A stretch of 64,000 nt of DNA from Pacificibacter marinus (GCF_018860505.1 NZ_JAHKPU010000017.1:1-64000), one strand, 5' to 3'. Shown: positions 54,878 through 63,752, numbered from the stretch's first letter. The notes: generated by a model from the letters alone, not told the origin. Numbers and translations are program-made.

Positions 54878-54969
54878 GGTGGCCTCATAGATCGGAGTTC
54901 GGTGTTTTTCCGATTCTACGACAGAGTAAAGAAAATCCCGCCGGCGAAATTCGCAGTTTGCTGAATTCC

Positions 54970-55145
54970 CTACTCACTAGTGAAGTTGCGGTCCCCACAA
55001 CTTCACAGCTCGCAAGGGGGATACCCCCTTGACCCCTTCTCGTCTGCAATATGGGCCACGCCCTATATTTTTGACTGCGACCAGCGCCACGCTGGACCTG
55101 GTGAAAGGGCAAGCCCCTTTCAGGATTTTGAAGCCGTCGGCTTCT
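54970..55145. other. Candidate origin of transfer (oriT)
   Basis: The gap upstream of the relaxase gene is packed with inverted repeats. They are GTGAAGTTG/CAACTTCAC (54980-55006, perfect 9 bp), AAGGGGG-ATA-CCCCCTT (55014-55030), CCAGCG-CCA-CGCTGG (55081-55095), GAAAGGG-CAAG-CCCCTTTC (about 55102-55121) and GAAGCC-GTC-GGCTTC plus five T (55130-55149, also a possible terminator). Such a series next to a relaxase gene is typical of oriT. The nick site is not identified. Confidence 0.65.
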
Positions 55146-55257
55146 TTTTACACCGTCATTTATGCCTGACGTTCTGTGCCTCATATGTTTATCAGAAAAA
55201 TGCGTTGATGTTGATCTTTGTCCGATGTGCTGCCCGTTTGATATGTATCGATTGTCC

Positions 55258-56469
55258 TTAACCACGGTCAAAGAACCCCAGATGCTCCTGCTGCTGACCA
55301 TACTTGATCACGGTCTTGCCATACCGCAGATTGATGCGGTCGATGGTGGCAGAGAGCGTTTCGCGCTTGCTGTTTTGCCCCGGCGCAAGCGGCAGAAAAA
55401 GTTCGCCATTGCGCTCTGTTAACAGCACCAAGTTCGTGAGGTTAATTCCGATCGATGTGGCTTGGGTTCGACTGCCGGCAAACTGCGCCGTAAGGGCATC
55501 AAAGATACCCAGAAAATCACGCGTGTCTTGGCTTGGATTGAGCGTTTGTTGCCAATGATGCCCGTGCCGTTTCCACAGGCCGATGTGAATGGAGATCCGT
55601 CCTGCGCAATAGCCGTCACGTCGCATGCGTGCTGCCGCCCGTTCGACCAGCCAGCGGCCAACGCGGGTGGCCATTGGGGCAGGGCGATACTTTGGCGCGA
55701 GCACTTTGGATTGGCCATAGGTGTTGCGCGAGGTTTCAATCAACGGGATGTCTTCGCCTTGCAACCCGCGCACGAAACGTTCGCCCTCAACGGAGCGCCA
55801 AATCATCCGCGCGTGCCGTGGATCGAGCGCATACAGCTCATGAATGCCCCAGACATGCGCCTTGCCCAAACGGGCGCTCATGCCGCGTGAGATGCCGGGC
55901 AAATCGTCCAGTTTGAGATGCGCAATGGCCTCTGGCATATTCTCAGGTGAGAGCCATTGCAGGCCATCGGGTTTTTCCAATTTACCAGCGATTTTTGCCA
56001 GCAATTGGTTTGGCCCAATACCAATCGAACAGCGCAACTGACTGCCCACGTCACCGCGGATGATATTTTTAATATCGCGGGCCAAATCCAGCGCGGCAGG
56101 GAGCGCACTGGTTCTGCCGCCAAGGGCGATTTGGAATTCATCAATCGAGCGCACCCGCTCCACTTCGGCGATGGTATCTATAGCTTTGGAAATCGCCTGA
56201 TTGGCCCGAGCATAGAGCTTGTGGCGGGCTTGAAGGAACACGATGTCAGGGCAAATTTGACGCGCCTCGGCAACACGCATAATCGTTTTGACGCCCTGCG
56301 CCTTGGCCTCATAGCTGGCAGCAACAACAGCCCCAGCCCAATTGTTATGCGGGCCAGTTTCAAGTGCCGTGATTGCCACAGGCCGCCCTCTGAGTCGAGA
56401 ATCAACCTGTTGTTCAACGCTGGCAAAGAAGGCGTTCATATCCAGATATAGACAGCGCATCGGGGTCAT
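55258..56469 (-). CDS. Y-family DNA polymerase, DinB/UmuC-like
   Basis: This is a translesion polymerase of 403 residues. The catalytic residues are seen: D10 in YLDMNAFFASVE and D110-E111 in RSIDEF. The helix-hairpin-helix DDLPGISRGMSARLGKAHVWGI is present, as is a little-finger region ending GFFDRG. It is divergent from the chromosomal DinB sequence I would expect, with an extended palm loop (GGRTSALPAALDLARDIK). A LexA-type box lies 36-50 bases upstream, so damage induction is likely. It belongs to the mobile element next to oriT. Confidence 0.9.
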   Translation of the reverse strand: MTPMRCLYLDMNAFFASVEQQVDSRLRGRPVAITALETGPHNNWAGAVVAASYEAKAQGVKTIMRVAEARQICPDIVFLQARHKLYARANQAISKAIDTIAEVERVRSIDEFQIALGGRTSALPAALDLARDIKNIIRGDVGSQLRCSIGIGPNQLLAKIAGKLEKPDGLQWLSPENMPEAIAHLKLDDLPGISRGMSARLGKAHVWGIHELYALDPRHARMIWRSVEGERFVRGLQGEDIPLIETSRNTYGQSKVLAPKYRPAPMATRVGRWLVERAAARMRRDGYCAGRISIHIGLWKRHGHHWQQTLNPSQDTRDFLGIFDALTAQFAGSRTQATSIGINLTNLVLLTERNGELFLPLAPGQNSKRETLSATIDRINLRYGKTVIKYGQQQEHLGFFDRG

Positions 56470-56504
56470 AGCCTAAATCCTGTATCTTCCAAAAATGGCT
56501 CAAT

Positions 56505-56519
56505 GTTCTACATTTGTTC
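56505..56519. promoter_or_regulatory. LexA (SOS) box, alphaproteobacterial type
   Basis: GTTC-TACATTT-GTTC matches exactly the GTTC-N7-GTTC direct repeat bound by alphaproteobacterial LexA. It lies between the polymerase start (56469, minus) and the small plus-strand gene. SOS control of the polymerase is expected from the known regulon; binding here is inferred. Confidence 0.82.
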
Positions 56520-56521
56520 TC

Positions 56522-56740
56522 ATGGTTGATTTGAAAACACAATTGAAAAATGTCGCATTTGGCGGCAGCTGGTCAGAAGACATTCTGCGCGTTTCTGAAT
56601 TGGAGGCGGCGCTGAAAGTGATCGCAAATGCAGCTGAGACTTGCACAGAAATCGACGTGCGCAGCGATGAGTTAAAGGTGGCTCTGAGCTTTGTGGCGTC
56701 CAAAATAGAAAAAGGCCCTCAGTTGTCCAAGCTGTTCTGA
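56522..56740 (+). CDS. Small unknown protein divergent from the polymerase
   Basis: This is a 72-residue frame (DLKTQLKNVAFGGSWSEDIL, VSELEAALKVIANAAE, ALSFVASKIEKGPQLSKLF) that looks like a folded helical protein. No family is recognised. Its ATG stands 2 bases behind the LexA box and has no clear ribosome binding site. An alternative in-frame start at 56495 adds nine residues and would place the box inside the gene. It may share SOS control. Confidence 0.5.
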   Translation: MVDLKTQLKNVAFGGSWSEDILRVSELEAALKVIANAAETCTEIDVRSDELKVALSFVASKIEKGPQLSKLF

Positions 56741-56957
56741 TGGCTGGTTGGTCGAGCGCAGAGGACGGTATGGGAAGTTTATGAGCTGCGTGAAATTCCC
56801 GCGATGCAATGGCAAAGCTAAAGTTTGAAAAAACGAGAGTTTTGTTAGAAGACCTACTTTCGTGAGGTGGCTATTCTGTGATCTTAGTGGGAGCTTGGCC
56901 TAAAAGCGAAAGCCTGCCCAATTACGCATGCTTTCCGCCCTTGGTGTCGATAGACGT

Positions 56958-57286
56958 GAACGGCCCACAGCGGACCTCGACAATATATCACTTAGCCGCA
57001 GTGCAGCTTTCCTAAAGCGGACATTGATGACAAGGTGCAGAAAATTAGTTGTCGGATGTTAGACGCTAAGGCTAAAGAATTGTTCTGCCAGGTTTTCTGG
57101 AATAAATCGACAACCATGATCGGGAAGGAGTTGGTGTGGCAAATTCAAACATTGATCAGGCGGCGGTCCAGGGTTTACTCGATAGCTAGATCCTTGTCGT
57201 TGTGCTTGTCGAAACGAACGGCCCTTAGCGGCCATTGACCAGATCTCCAATTGCTGCATCGCAGCTTCCCCGAAGCAGACATTGCC
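56958..57286. repeat. Pair of degenerate ~71-bp direct repeats in non-coding DNA
   Basis: Bases 56958-57028 and 57216-57286 align over their length. Both start GAACGGCCC..AGCGG and share GC-GCA-CGCAGCTT-CC--AAGC-GACATTG with scattered changes. A similar fragment (GAAGCCGACATTGACGG) follows at about 57333. The whole 56741-57538 stretch (about 800 bases) has no gene I can support and looks decayed. Confidence 0.6.
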
Positions 57287-57538
57287 CCGTTAGCGCAGCA
57301 TTTTGACGTGCTGGATGGCGGCTATGCGGGACGAAGCCGACATTGACGGTGTAGGGGCCAATGGCTGCTTTCGGAAAATCGGCATCTAGCTAGCGGTAAT
57401 TTATATACTCCAAAAACGGTTCTCTGATTGCGGCTATGTCAGGCGGGATGGCGATTGTCCGTCCAGGGTCATGGTTCTCTCCGAGGTCGCGTGATGCGCC
57501 TCACGATGGTTTTCGGTGGTGGATCGTCTCCAATGTCG

Positions 57539-57994
57539 TTAGCGGGTTACCGCCTTCAGCCGTGTGCCATCGACGGCAATCAGCTCGCGGCCAAACAAAT
57601 CAAGGCTACGGCACAGGACCACAAACTCACGGAAGACTTTCCGGAAAGATGTTTTGTTCTCGCGCCGGAAGTCAGCAATGGTTTTGAAGTCAGGCCGCAA
57701 CTGCCGCATCAACCAGATCACTTCCAGATTGCGGTGAGTTTCCGCTTCCAGACGCCGGCTCGAACGCACCCGGTTCAGATAGCCATAAATGTAAAGCTTC
57801 AGCAGATCGCTTGGATCATATCCCGGCCTGCCAGTGGCTTTGGGGCGAGCCCGATCAAAGCCTGCCGCCGCAAGATCAAGGCTTTCGACAAAGGCTTCAA
57901 TAAACCGAACCACGTTATCTGGAGCAACATAATCGTCCACGCATTCAGGCAAAAGTAGCGTCTGTGCGCGAGGCGTTCCTTGAATATGTGTCAT
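57539..57994 (-). pseudogene. IS1182-family transposase, N-terminal fragment
   Basis: The frame from ATG 57994 reads as the first third of an IS1182-type DDE transposase: MTHIQGTPRAQTLLLPECVD, GYDPSDLLKLYIYGYLNRVR and TIADFRRENKTSFRKVFREF. It then stops right after the first catalytic region (ELIAVDGTRLKAV). The remaining two thirds of the usual protein are missing, so it is a truncated remnant. Confidence 0.88.
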
Positions 57995-58205
57995 GCAAAA
58001 GAATACCATTTCTGCAGACCCAAAGGAATCCTGAATTGGGCGATATCAGCGGTGATTGCCTCTCTTGCAGACGGGGAGAAGTTTCCACACAGTCTGGGTG
58101 GATTTTTGGAACGTCGTTACAAATGCTGCGAAGGCTCGCTAAGAGATCTTTGCTGTAACCGATTTTCAATGTAGCTTGAGGCCAATCTCAGCAGGATGGT
58201 TTTCA

Positions 58206-59009
58206 ATGAAGAGTGCAGACGTTGTCATTGGAATAACAACTTATGACGACATTTCGAACAGTGATACGGCACGGGCCGTCTACGATATCTTGCATCAATG
58301 CGATGCACGGCTGACACCGGAATTTGTCAACTGGCATGAACCCGTAAATATTCCCATCGAGAAGCTTGAGACTTGGTCGCACTATTGGACGACCGATGCT
58401 GTCATACGGGGGCAAGGGACTGCCACAGATGTCAAAATAGGTGCGATCTGGCGTAGACGGAAATCCCTGCGCAATTGGGGGATGGTGAATCACGCAAGTG
58501 GAAATAATCGCAACTTGGATTCGACACTGATCATGGCGTTCAACCAAAAAAGTGGGATCGATTGGTTCACCTTGTTTTCCGAGCTTTGTGCGTTGTTACG
58601 TCCAGCCCACGGCATGCTACATCAGTTTCCACCACAAGAAATAAAAGAGCTCGACTATCACCGATTTGATAGCGCCGTCGTCGGGGAGAAGGCCTTTACA
58701 GGACGAGTCGCAGAAGATGGAAACAAGGTCTTTCCCGACCTTAGAAAACGAACGTGGCCGCGTCAGTTTAAATACTTGCCGGAACTGGCATGGGCTAACT
58801 ACCTTGGACCGGAGCTGTCATCGACTTATGATACAGCCTCAATATTGAACCGCGCTTCAAGGGCTTGGCCTAATGAACATGGATTGCTCTTTCGAATTAC
58901 GGACGATTTTGACGACGTTACTGAAGATCACGAACGGTTTTCAGCCAGACGCTTGGAGTTGAGGGATTGTTTCGTTGCCGGAACCTTCAGGCAAGCCTTA
59001 CCACAGTAA
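58206..59009 (+). CDS. Unknown protein, weakly immunity-protein-like (Imm52/DUF3396 type)
   Basis: From ATG 58206 the product has 267 residues. A late segment YLPELAWANYLGPELSSTYD resembles the conserved part of DUF3396/Imm52 immunity proteins, but the match is from memory and weak. The rest (SADVVIGITTYDDISNSDTA, ALLRPAHGMLHQF) is not recognised. There are no signal peptide or membrane segments. It stands alone among remnants of insertion sequences, and no toxin gene is adjacent. A start at 58176 is also possible. Confidence 0.6.
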   Translation: MKSADVVIGITTYDDISNSDTARAVYDILHQCDARLTPEFVNWHEPVNIPIEKLETWSHYWTTDAVIRGQGTATDVKIGAIWRRRKSLRNWGMVNHASGNNRNLDSTLIMAFNQKSGIDWFTLFSELCALLRPAHGMLHQFPPQEIKELDYHRFDSAVVGEKAFTGRVAEDGNKVFPDLRKRTWPRQFKYLPELAWANYLGPELSSTYDTASILNRASRAWPNEHGLLFRITDDFDDVTEDHERFSARRLELRDCFVAGTFRQALPQ

Positions 59010-59385
59010 GCAGTGAAAAGACGACGCGCCGTAAATGCTCCTTTTTGGAACGGCTTCAAACCACCCCAATTTACGTTGCCCAAAACCCCGTTCAAAACCC
59101 AACCAGTTGTTGAAGGTTTTTGGGAGCCTATGATAGCGGCCATTCGCGCACAATGCAGCATTGGTCAAAGTGGGCTCTAAACGGACTTGCGGCAATGCAG
59201 CGCATGGTTCTTGCGCAAAATGCCCTGCCACTGGCCTGAGCGATCACACCAGATGACTGCTGTCAGCCCGCAGTTGACCCAAGGCATCAGACGCCGATTT
59301 GCGATAGCTGACCTTCACCGTTGGTGCCGCGAGATGGGAAAATGCAGGCGGAAAGATAGTGACTGCGGCTAATTTATTACTCTGT
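59010..59385. other. Non-coding stretch with decayed repeats
   Basis: About 375 bases without a gene. The part near 59134-59180 (GCGGCCATTCGCGCACAATGC, shortened: GCGGCCATTCGC) resembles the intergenic repeat type seen at 57.0-57.3 kb. Nothing else stands out. Confidence 0.4.
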
Positions 59386-60303
59386 TTATTTGTAAGACTG
59401 ATGATAGTCCGAATAACCAACTGTGCCGAGCTGGCCAACGAGCTCAAGACTAGATTTGTGGGCGTGATAGGCAACTGAGCGATCTATAGGAGCTTCGTAT
59501 CGCGCAGAAGAATTATAAGGAATTTTTACCAACAGCGGCTCAAGGTTGCCCATGCCTCTTATTAGACAGTCAGATTTCAACTTTTTGAATATATCACCCA
59601 ATCCATGGACGCGAGTTGGTGTCTCATTTGTGATTATTTTATAAATACCTTTCATAAATTTTTCAGCGACCTGATAAGACGAATATAATGATTGACCATA
59701 GTCTGGCCTTTGAGCAGTTAAATGTAATGTCGCTGCCGCCCAATCCGCCTCTGCTCTAACGAACAACGGATCAAAATTTCTGAACCGCTTGAACGCCTCT
59801 CTTGAATTATGCCCCAGGTTATATAGATCAACTACCTCGTTGATATCTTCATTAGTGAAGCGGTTGAGACGAGCTTGAGTAATACCTGTCAAATGCGCAC
59901 ATGGATTATATATCTTGGGGGCATTAGGGTTTTTGCCTGTGGTGTCTGGCAATTTTCGGCTTGGGGCCACCAAGCCACCAAAAATGATTGGTAAATTGCC
60001 TTCCCAAATATCGCCATCAGCAATAATCGCTACACGAGCATTGGCAGACGGATCAAGATTGAGTCTGTCACCATATAGCTCTTGATACCATGAGCTTATT
60101 CTCTGTGTGATCAAATCAGGGAGGCTGTCTTTTTCAGGATGGTGCTCGGTGAGGGGGACGAGCGGCAATCCCGGCAGGCCCAGAGCTCTTGCAACCTTCA
60201 TAACAGCATGAATTGGCCGTGCATGTGGCGGAACATCTTCGGCTTGAAGTTCTCGATCCGCAGTCTCGATGATCGAGTTCAGATCGTCCGGCAAGTCATT
60301 CAT
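59386..60303 (-). CDS. Unknown protein with C-terminal HEPN-like domain
   Basis: The 305-residue protein has an unrecognised N-terminal part (to about residue 180). A C-terminal helical region follows: ADWAAATLHLTAQRPDYGQS, SYQVAEKFMKGIYKI, then RVHGLGDIFKKLKSD and a SSARYEAP turn. The order matches HEPN domains of the nucleotidyltransferase-partner type. R275-S-V-A-Y-H280 fits the R-x4-H motif of HEPN RNases, though it lies late in the fold. GC content is low compared with neighbours. No antitoxin-like partner is adjacent. Confidence 0.6.
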   Translation of the reverse strand: MNDLPDDLNSIIETADRELQAEDVPPHARPIHAVMKVARALGLPGLPLVPLTEHHPEKDSLPDLITQRISSWYQELYGDRLNLDPSANARVAIIADGDIWEGNLPIIFGGLVAPSRKLPDTTGKNPNAPKIYNPCAHLTGITQARLNRFTNEDINEVVDLYNLGHNSREAFKRFRNFDPLFVRAEADWAAATLHLTAQRPDYGQSLYSSYQVAEKFMKGIYKIITNETPTRVHGLGDIFKKLKSDCLIRGMGNLEPLLVKIPYNSSARYEAPIDRSVAYHAHKSSLELVGQLGTVGYSDYHQSYK

Positions 60304-60374
60304 GCGCTATTCCCATAAGTGCAGCTTCACTGTCCATGCAGAGACTGGTTTGAATTAGTCTGACAGCACCGTTC

Positions 60375-60437
60375 GATCACATCATCGAAAAGTTTCCATT
60401 CCGCATTCGAGAGGTTCGGACTGACAATGGTCAGGTG
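60375..60437 (+). pseudogene. Short remnant of an IS481/IS3-type transposase
   Basis: Read in the frame of 60375 the DNA gives DHIIEKFPFRIREVRTDNGQ, which matches the integrase-core segment around the second catalytic Asp (TDNG) of IS481-like transposases. The frame is closed on both sides, so only about 21 codons remain. The surrounding 60304-60517 holds nothing else I can identify. Confidence 0.7.
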
Positions 60438-60517
60438 GCTCTTGGCAGTAGGTTATAATGTTGCAATGCAACGTCCTGAAAGTTGGTGTCGACAATTTAG
60501 CGCAGCGTTTTCTGTCG

Positions 60518-61309
60518 TTAAACGATTGATAAACGCAAGATCGGCGCTAGCTCATGGTCTGCGCGCGCTATAGCCAGAAAAGGGGCGGGTGTTTTGAGAT
60601 CAGGCGTAAAGTCGGGGGCCTCCACGACTCCGCCTGCCGCACGAATAATTGCGATCCCCGCAGCGGCGTCCCATAGGTTCAACTCGCGCTCTACATAGGC
60701 ATCGACCCACCCGCTCGCGACACCGATCAAGCCGATTGTGGCAGCCCCTGAACGGCGATATTCGCCCCCCTGTGCGACGATCTGTGCAAGGAAAGCTGCA
60801 TGATCTTTGAAGGCCGTCCGTGGGGACCAGCCGACGGCGATCAACGCCTCGGTGGCTGTGCAACTGGTGGCGGGCTGCATGGCCGCTCCGTTTTTGCGGG
60901 CGATTGGTGTGCCCGCCAGAAGACCTTCGAGCATCAGATCGTGGTCGGGTGCAAATATCACTCCGAGGACGATCTCACCCTCACTTGCGCAGGCGATGGA
61001 CACGGCCCAGTCGGGCAATCCGCGCATGAAATTTGTCGTCCCATCGATGGGATCAATGATCCACACCTCACCAGAGGATGTATTGCCGTGGCGTCCGCCT
61101 TCCTCTCCGATGATCGCATCGTTGGGGAACTGTTCTGCAATGCGCTCTCGGATCAAGGTTTCCACGGCAAGATCCGCGGCGGTGACAAAATCTTGCGGGC
61201 CTTTGGCGTCGATTGTTAGCCCCTCTCGCGATGCGCGCATCGTGAGAGCAAGGGAGCCGGCCTCTTTTGCGAGGGATGCAGCAAAGGACATTCGGTCGTG
61301 CAGGGTCAT
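60518..61309 (-). CDS. Inositol monophosphatase family protein
   Basis: The enzyme belongs to the Li+-sensitive, Mg2+-dependent phosphatases. The 263 residues show IIGEEGG (metal-binding Glu), WIIDPIDGTTNFMRGLPDWA (the IMP signature with two metal Asp) and LNLWDAAAGIAIIRAAGG near the C-terminus. It overlaps the LacI-type gene by 4 bases at the end of a minus-strand operon. In this setting it may act on a sugar or polyol phosphate released by the phosphodiesterase; 3'-phosphoadenosine-type substrates are another option. Confidence 0.92.
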   Translation of the reverse strand: MTLHDRMSFAASLAKEAGSLALTMRASREGLTIDAKGPQDFVTAADLAVETLIRERIAEQFPNDAIIGEEGGRHGNTSSGEVWIIDPIDGTTNFMRGLPDWAVSIACASEGEIVLGVIFAPDHDLMLEGLLAGTPIARKNGAAMQPATSCTATEALIAVGWSPRTAFKDHAAFLAQIVAQGGEYRRSGAATIGLIGVASGWVDAYVERELNLWDAAAGIAIIRAAGGVVEAPDFTPDLKTPAPFLAIARADHELAPILRLSIV

Positions 61310-62337
61310 GTGAAATCAGGCTTTCCAGTGGTGCCGCGTAGGATTGGTTTGAGCGGCGGATGTTTCAAAAGTGTTGGCGCGTCGGGCATTTGCAAGCGAT
61401 ATAGCATGACCTCAACGGCTGTGTCGGCTTGCTTTTCTGGGTCTTGCCGTACGGTGCTGAGATCATAAGACGCCCAGCTTGCCTGTTCTATATCATCAAA
61501 GCCCACAACGCGAATATCTTTGGGCACCTGCATATTGAGATCAAGGCGCAGCCCATCTAAGGCCCCGCAGGCCAGTAAATCTGACGTGGCAAAAAGGCCG
61601 TCGCAGGTTTGCAAAATGTCTGCGTATTGGCGCATTGCGTCGCGCCCTGCGTCATAGGATTGGCTATCACAGGGCAACTGATGACAGGTCAGACCTTTGG
61701 TGCGTACAAGCGCGTCAAAGGCATGAACACGCCCTAACACAGTATAGGTTCGATCTTCGGGGCGCAGCACTGCAAAGCGACGCGCACCTGCTTGATGCAG
61801 CATATCAAAAACAACCTCGGCGGCTGCCGTGGTGTCAAGCTCGATCCGATCCCCGCCACTGGGCTCTGGGTTTCGGTTGATCAGCACCAATGGCACCCGC
61901 AATCGCTTGCATTCCTCAATCACGGCAGTGGGCGGCGTGTCCGAGGTGACGATCATGCCCGCCAGATTGTAGTCAAGCATGGACGACAGCAACGGCTCCA
62001 GATCATCACTGCGCTCAGCGGTCAACAACAGGGGGCGAAACCCCTGCGCAATCAGCGCCCGAGAGAGATGTTTCACCTGCCGTGCGCGAAATGGCGTATC
62101 CAACCGTGAGGCTAAAATCGCGACCAGTTGCGATTGTTGTGACTTCAGGTTGCGCGCTAATGCATTGGTGCGATAGCCCAGTTCCGCCGCGGCTGACATA
62201 ATCTTTGCACGGGTCTCGTCTGCGATGCTGGCTCCGGGCGTGAAACAACGTGACACGGCAGAGCGTGAGACACCTGCCAAACGTGCGACGTCATGCGACG
62301 TGGGGCGGCGGCGTTCATTCACTGTGTGATCGTTCAT
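61306..62337 (-). CDS. LacI-family transcriptional regulator
   Basis: The 343-residue protein has the LacI headpiece SHDVARLAGVSRSAVSRCFT near residues 14-33, followed by the hinge helix region NALARNLKSQQS. A periplasmic-binding-like effector domain follows (PLVLINRNPEP, FATSDLLACGAL, VVGFDDIEQASWASYDLSTV). It overlaps the phosphodiesterase gene and the phosphatase gene by 4 bases each, so it most likely controls this operon. The effector is unknown, perhaps a polyol or its phosphate. Confidence 0.93.
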   Translation of the reverse strand: MNDHTVNERRRPTSHDVARLAGVSRSAVSRCFTPGASIADETRAKIMSAAAELGYRTNALARNLKSQQSQLVAILASRLDTPFRARQVKHLSRALIAQGFRPLLLTAERSDDLEPLLSSMLDYNLAGMIVTSDTPPTAVIEECKRLRVPLVLINRNPEPSGGDRIELDTTAAAEVVFDMLHQAGARRFAVLRPEDRTYTVLGRVHAFDALVRTKGLTCHQLPCDSQSYDAGRDAMRQYADILQTCDGLFATSDLLACGALDGLRLDLNMQVPKDIRVVGFDDIEQASWASYDLSTVRQDPEKQADTAVEVMLYRLQMPDAPTLLKHPPLKPILRGTTGKPDFT

Positions 62338-63752
62338 CCGCGCACCTGTCGGGCAAGATCAAAGGGATGATCAACATTGGCAATGTCAGGCGCGGCGGCA
62401 ATGACCTGCGCCAAGGTGCTAGCGTCTCCCGCCATAGCGGCCAGCATGACCTTGGCACCTGCCGCGCGCACAGCTGCGTAATCCTCGGTGCCTTCGCTCA
62501 AGATGAATTCTATGACTTGAGGCGCATAGTCATCCAACGCCTCTTGCAAGCTGGCATAGTCTTGACGCCGAGCCATGATGTGTGCGGTCGGCGCCAAGGC
62601 TCGCAATTCTTTGAGGGCAGCGTGATTGAAGGACCAGAAAAATACGCGATCTTGCAGCCCCGCATCACAGACCGCTTTCCAGACGGGCTCTGGCTGTGCC
62701 GATTTCAATTCCAGATAAGCGCAACCGTCATAGCGTTGCATAAGGTTGAGCAGCTCGGTGAGTGTCGGTATCTGTGTGCCTGCGAAATGCGGGCTGAACC
62801 AGCGGCCCGCATCCAGCGCGCGCAGCTCAGACAGGGTCAACGCGGTGATTGGTCCCTGTCCATTTGTCGTCCGGCCCAGTGTCTGGTCATGGTGGACGAC
62901 AATTTCGCCGTCAGCGGTCACTTGTAGGTCGCATTCTACATACTCAAACCCAGCGGCCAGCGCACATTCAAACGCAGGCAAGGTATTTTCAGGCGCGATC
63001 TTATTGGCGCCGCGATGGCAGACCGTCTCGAACGGCAAGCCAACCCCAGGCTGACTGACCAACTCTGGCAAATCAGAGCAGATGCCGATGACAGGACGGT
63101 TGCGGATTGCAGCCATGCGGTCGGGGTCTTCCTCATGCCAGATTGCAATCGTTTGACCCTTGGCAAAGGCGCGCTCGAAAAGCTCATCGGTTAGGGTGTC
63201 CTGTGGTCGCTCCATGCGCTCCCAACACAGGTGAATGACATCTGCGCCATGGGCATAGGAAAACGGCTCAGCCCCAAGCGGGACGAGCACAGAGCGCGGA
63301 TAGGGGCTGCTTGCCTCGGCCAAAATCTGCGCGGCTTTCGGGTCAAACGCCCCAAGGATCGCGCGGGTGATACCGTGCTCTTGCAGCATGAGCAGGGTTG
63401 GCAAGGTGGCATCCGTATCTTTGATGTCGGCATAGATGCCCGCACCAAGTTTTGCAGCCTCGGCCACCACATCACGCAGCAGCGGGCAGGGGCGGTGTTC
63501 TGCGGTGGTATGGGCAAGGATCTCGGCAAAACGAGTGTCGATAATCTTGCGCCCGTCCGAGAGTATCTTATCGTGGAAAGCGATGATTTCACCATCAGAG
63601 GTGACACGAATATCGACCTCCCACATGTCCGCGCCAATGCGACTTGCGATGCGAAAGGCTTCTAACGTGTTGTCGGGCGCATAGGCCGCTGCCCCTCGGT
63701 GAGCGATGGAGTAGGGGCGCTCAGGACGGGTCCAATCGGTCGGTGCGGTCAT
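62334..63752 (-). CDS. Glycerophosphodiester phosphodiesterase with two tandem GDPD domains
   Basis: The 472-residue protein repeats the GDPD domain. The first begins YSIAHRGAAAYAPDNTLEAF with WEVDIRVT and IAFHD. The second begins near residue 240, TVCHRGANKIAPENTLPAFE, with VECDLQVTADGEIVVHHD. Each has the catalytic pair of His and the E-x-D metal site, so both may be active. There is no signal peptide, so it acts in the cytoplasm on imported diesters such as glycerophosphocholine. It overlaps the upstream ABC ATPase gene by 4 bases. Confidence 0.93.
   Translation of the reverse strand: MTAPTDWTRPERPYSIAHRGAAAYAPDNTLEAFRIASRIGADMWEVDIRVTSDGEIIAFHDKILSDGRKIIDTRFAEILAHTTAEHRPCPLLRDVVAEAAKLGAGIYADIKDTDATLPTLLMLQEHGITRAILGAFDPKAAQILAEASSPYPRSVLVPLGAEPFSYAHGADVIHLCWERMERPQDTLTDELFERAFAKGQTIAIWHEEDPDRMAAIRNRPVIGICSDLPELVSQPGVGLPFETVCHRGANKIAPENTLPAFECALAAGFEYVECDLQVTADGEIVVHHDQTLGRTTNGQGPITALTLSELRALDAGRWFSPHFAGTQIPTLTELLNLMQRYDGCAYLELKSAQPEPVWKAVCDAGLQDRVFFWSFNHAALKELRALAPTAHIMARRQDYASLQEALDDYAPQVIEFILSEGTEDYAAVRAAGAKVMLAAMAGDASTLAQVIAAAPDIANVDHPFDLARQVRG

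Larger units (their letters stand above)
46135..56740. mobile_element. Probable integrated mobilisable element (boundaries approximate)
   Basis: A serine recombinase next to a tRNA 3' end, a relaxase with adjacent oriT-like repeats, a ribbon-helix-helix gene and element-type genes (AAA+/M41 protease, GIY-YIG protein, SOS polymerase) form one contiguous block. The left border is taken at the tRNA fragment. The right border is unknown; I found no second copy of the tRNA end. No replication initiator, partition genes or type IV secretion genes are visible, so it would be an integrative mobilisable element or a plasmid remnant. Confidence 0.6.

Noticed and set aside
54885-55301. 138-residue minus-strand frame over the oriT region
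   Set aside because: It translates straight through the row of inverted repeats and has no protein-like pattern.
43477-60517. Prophage
   Set aside because: No capsid, terminase, portal, tail or lysis genes are present; the recombinase and relaxase point to a mobilisable element.
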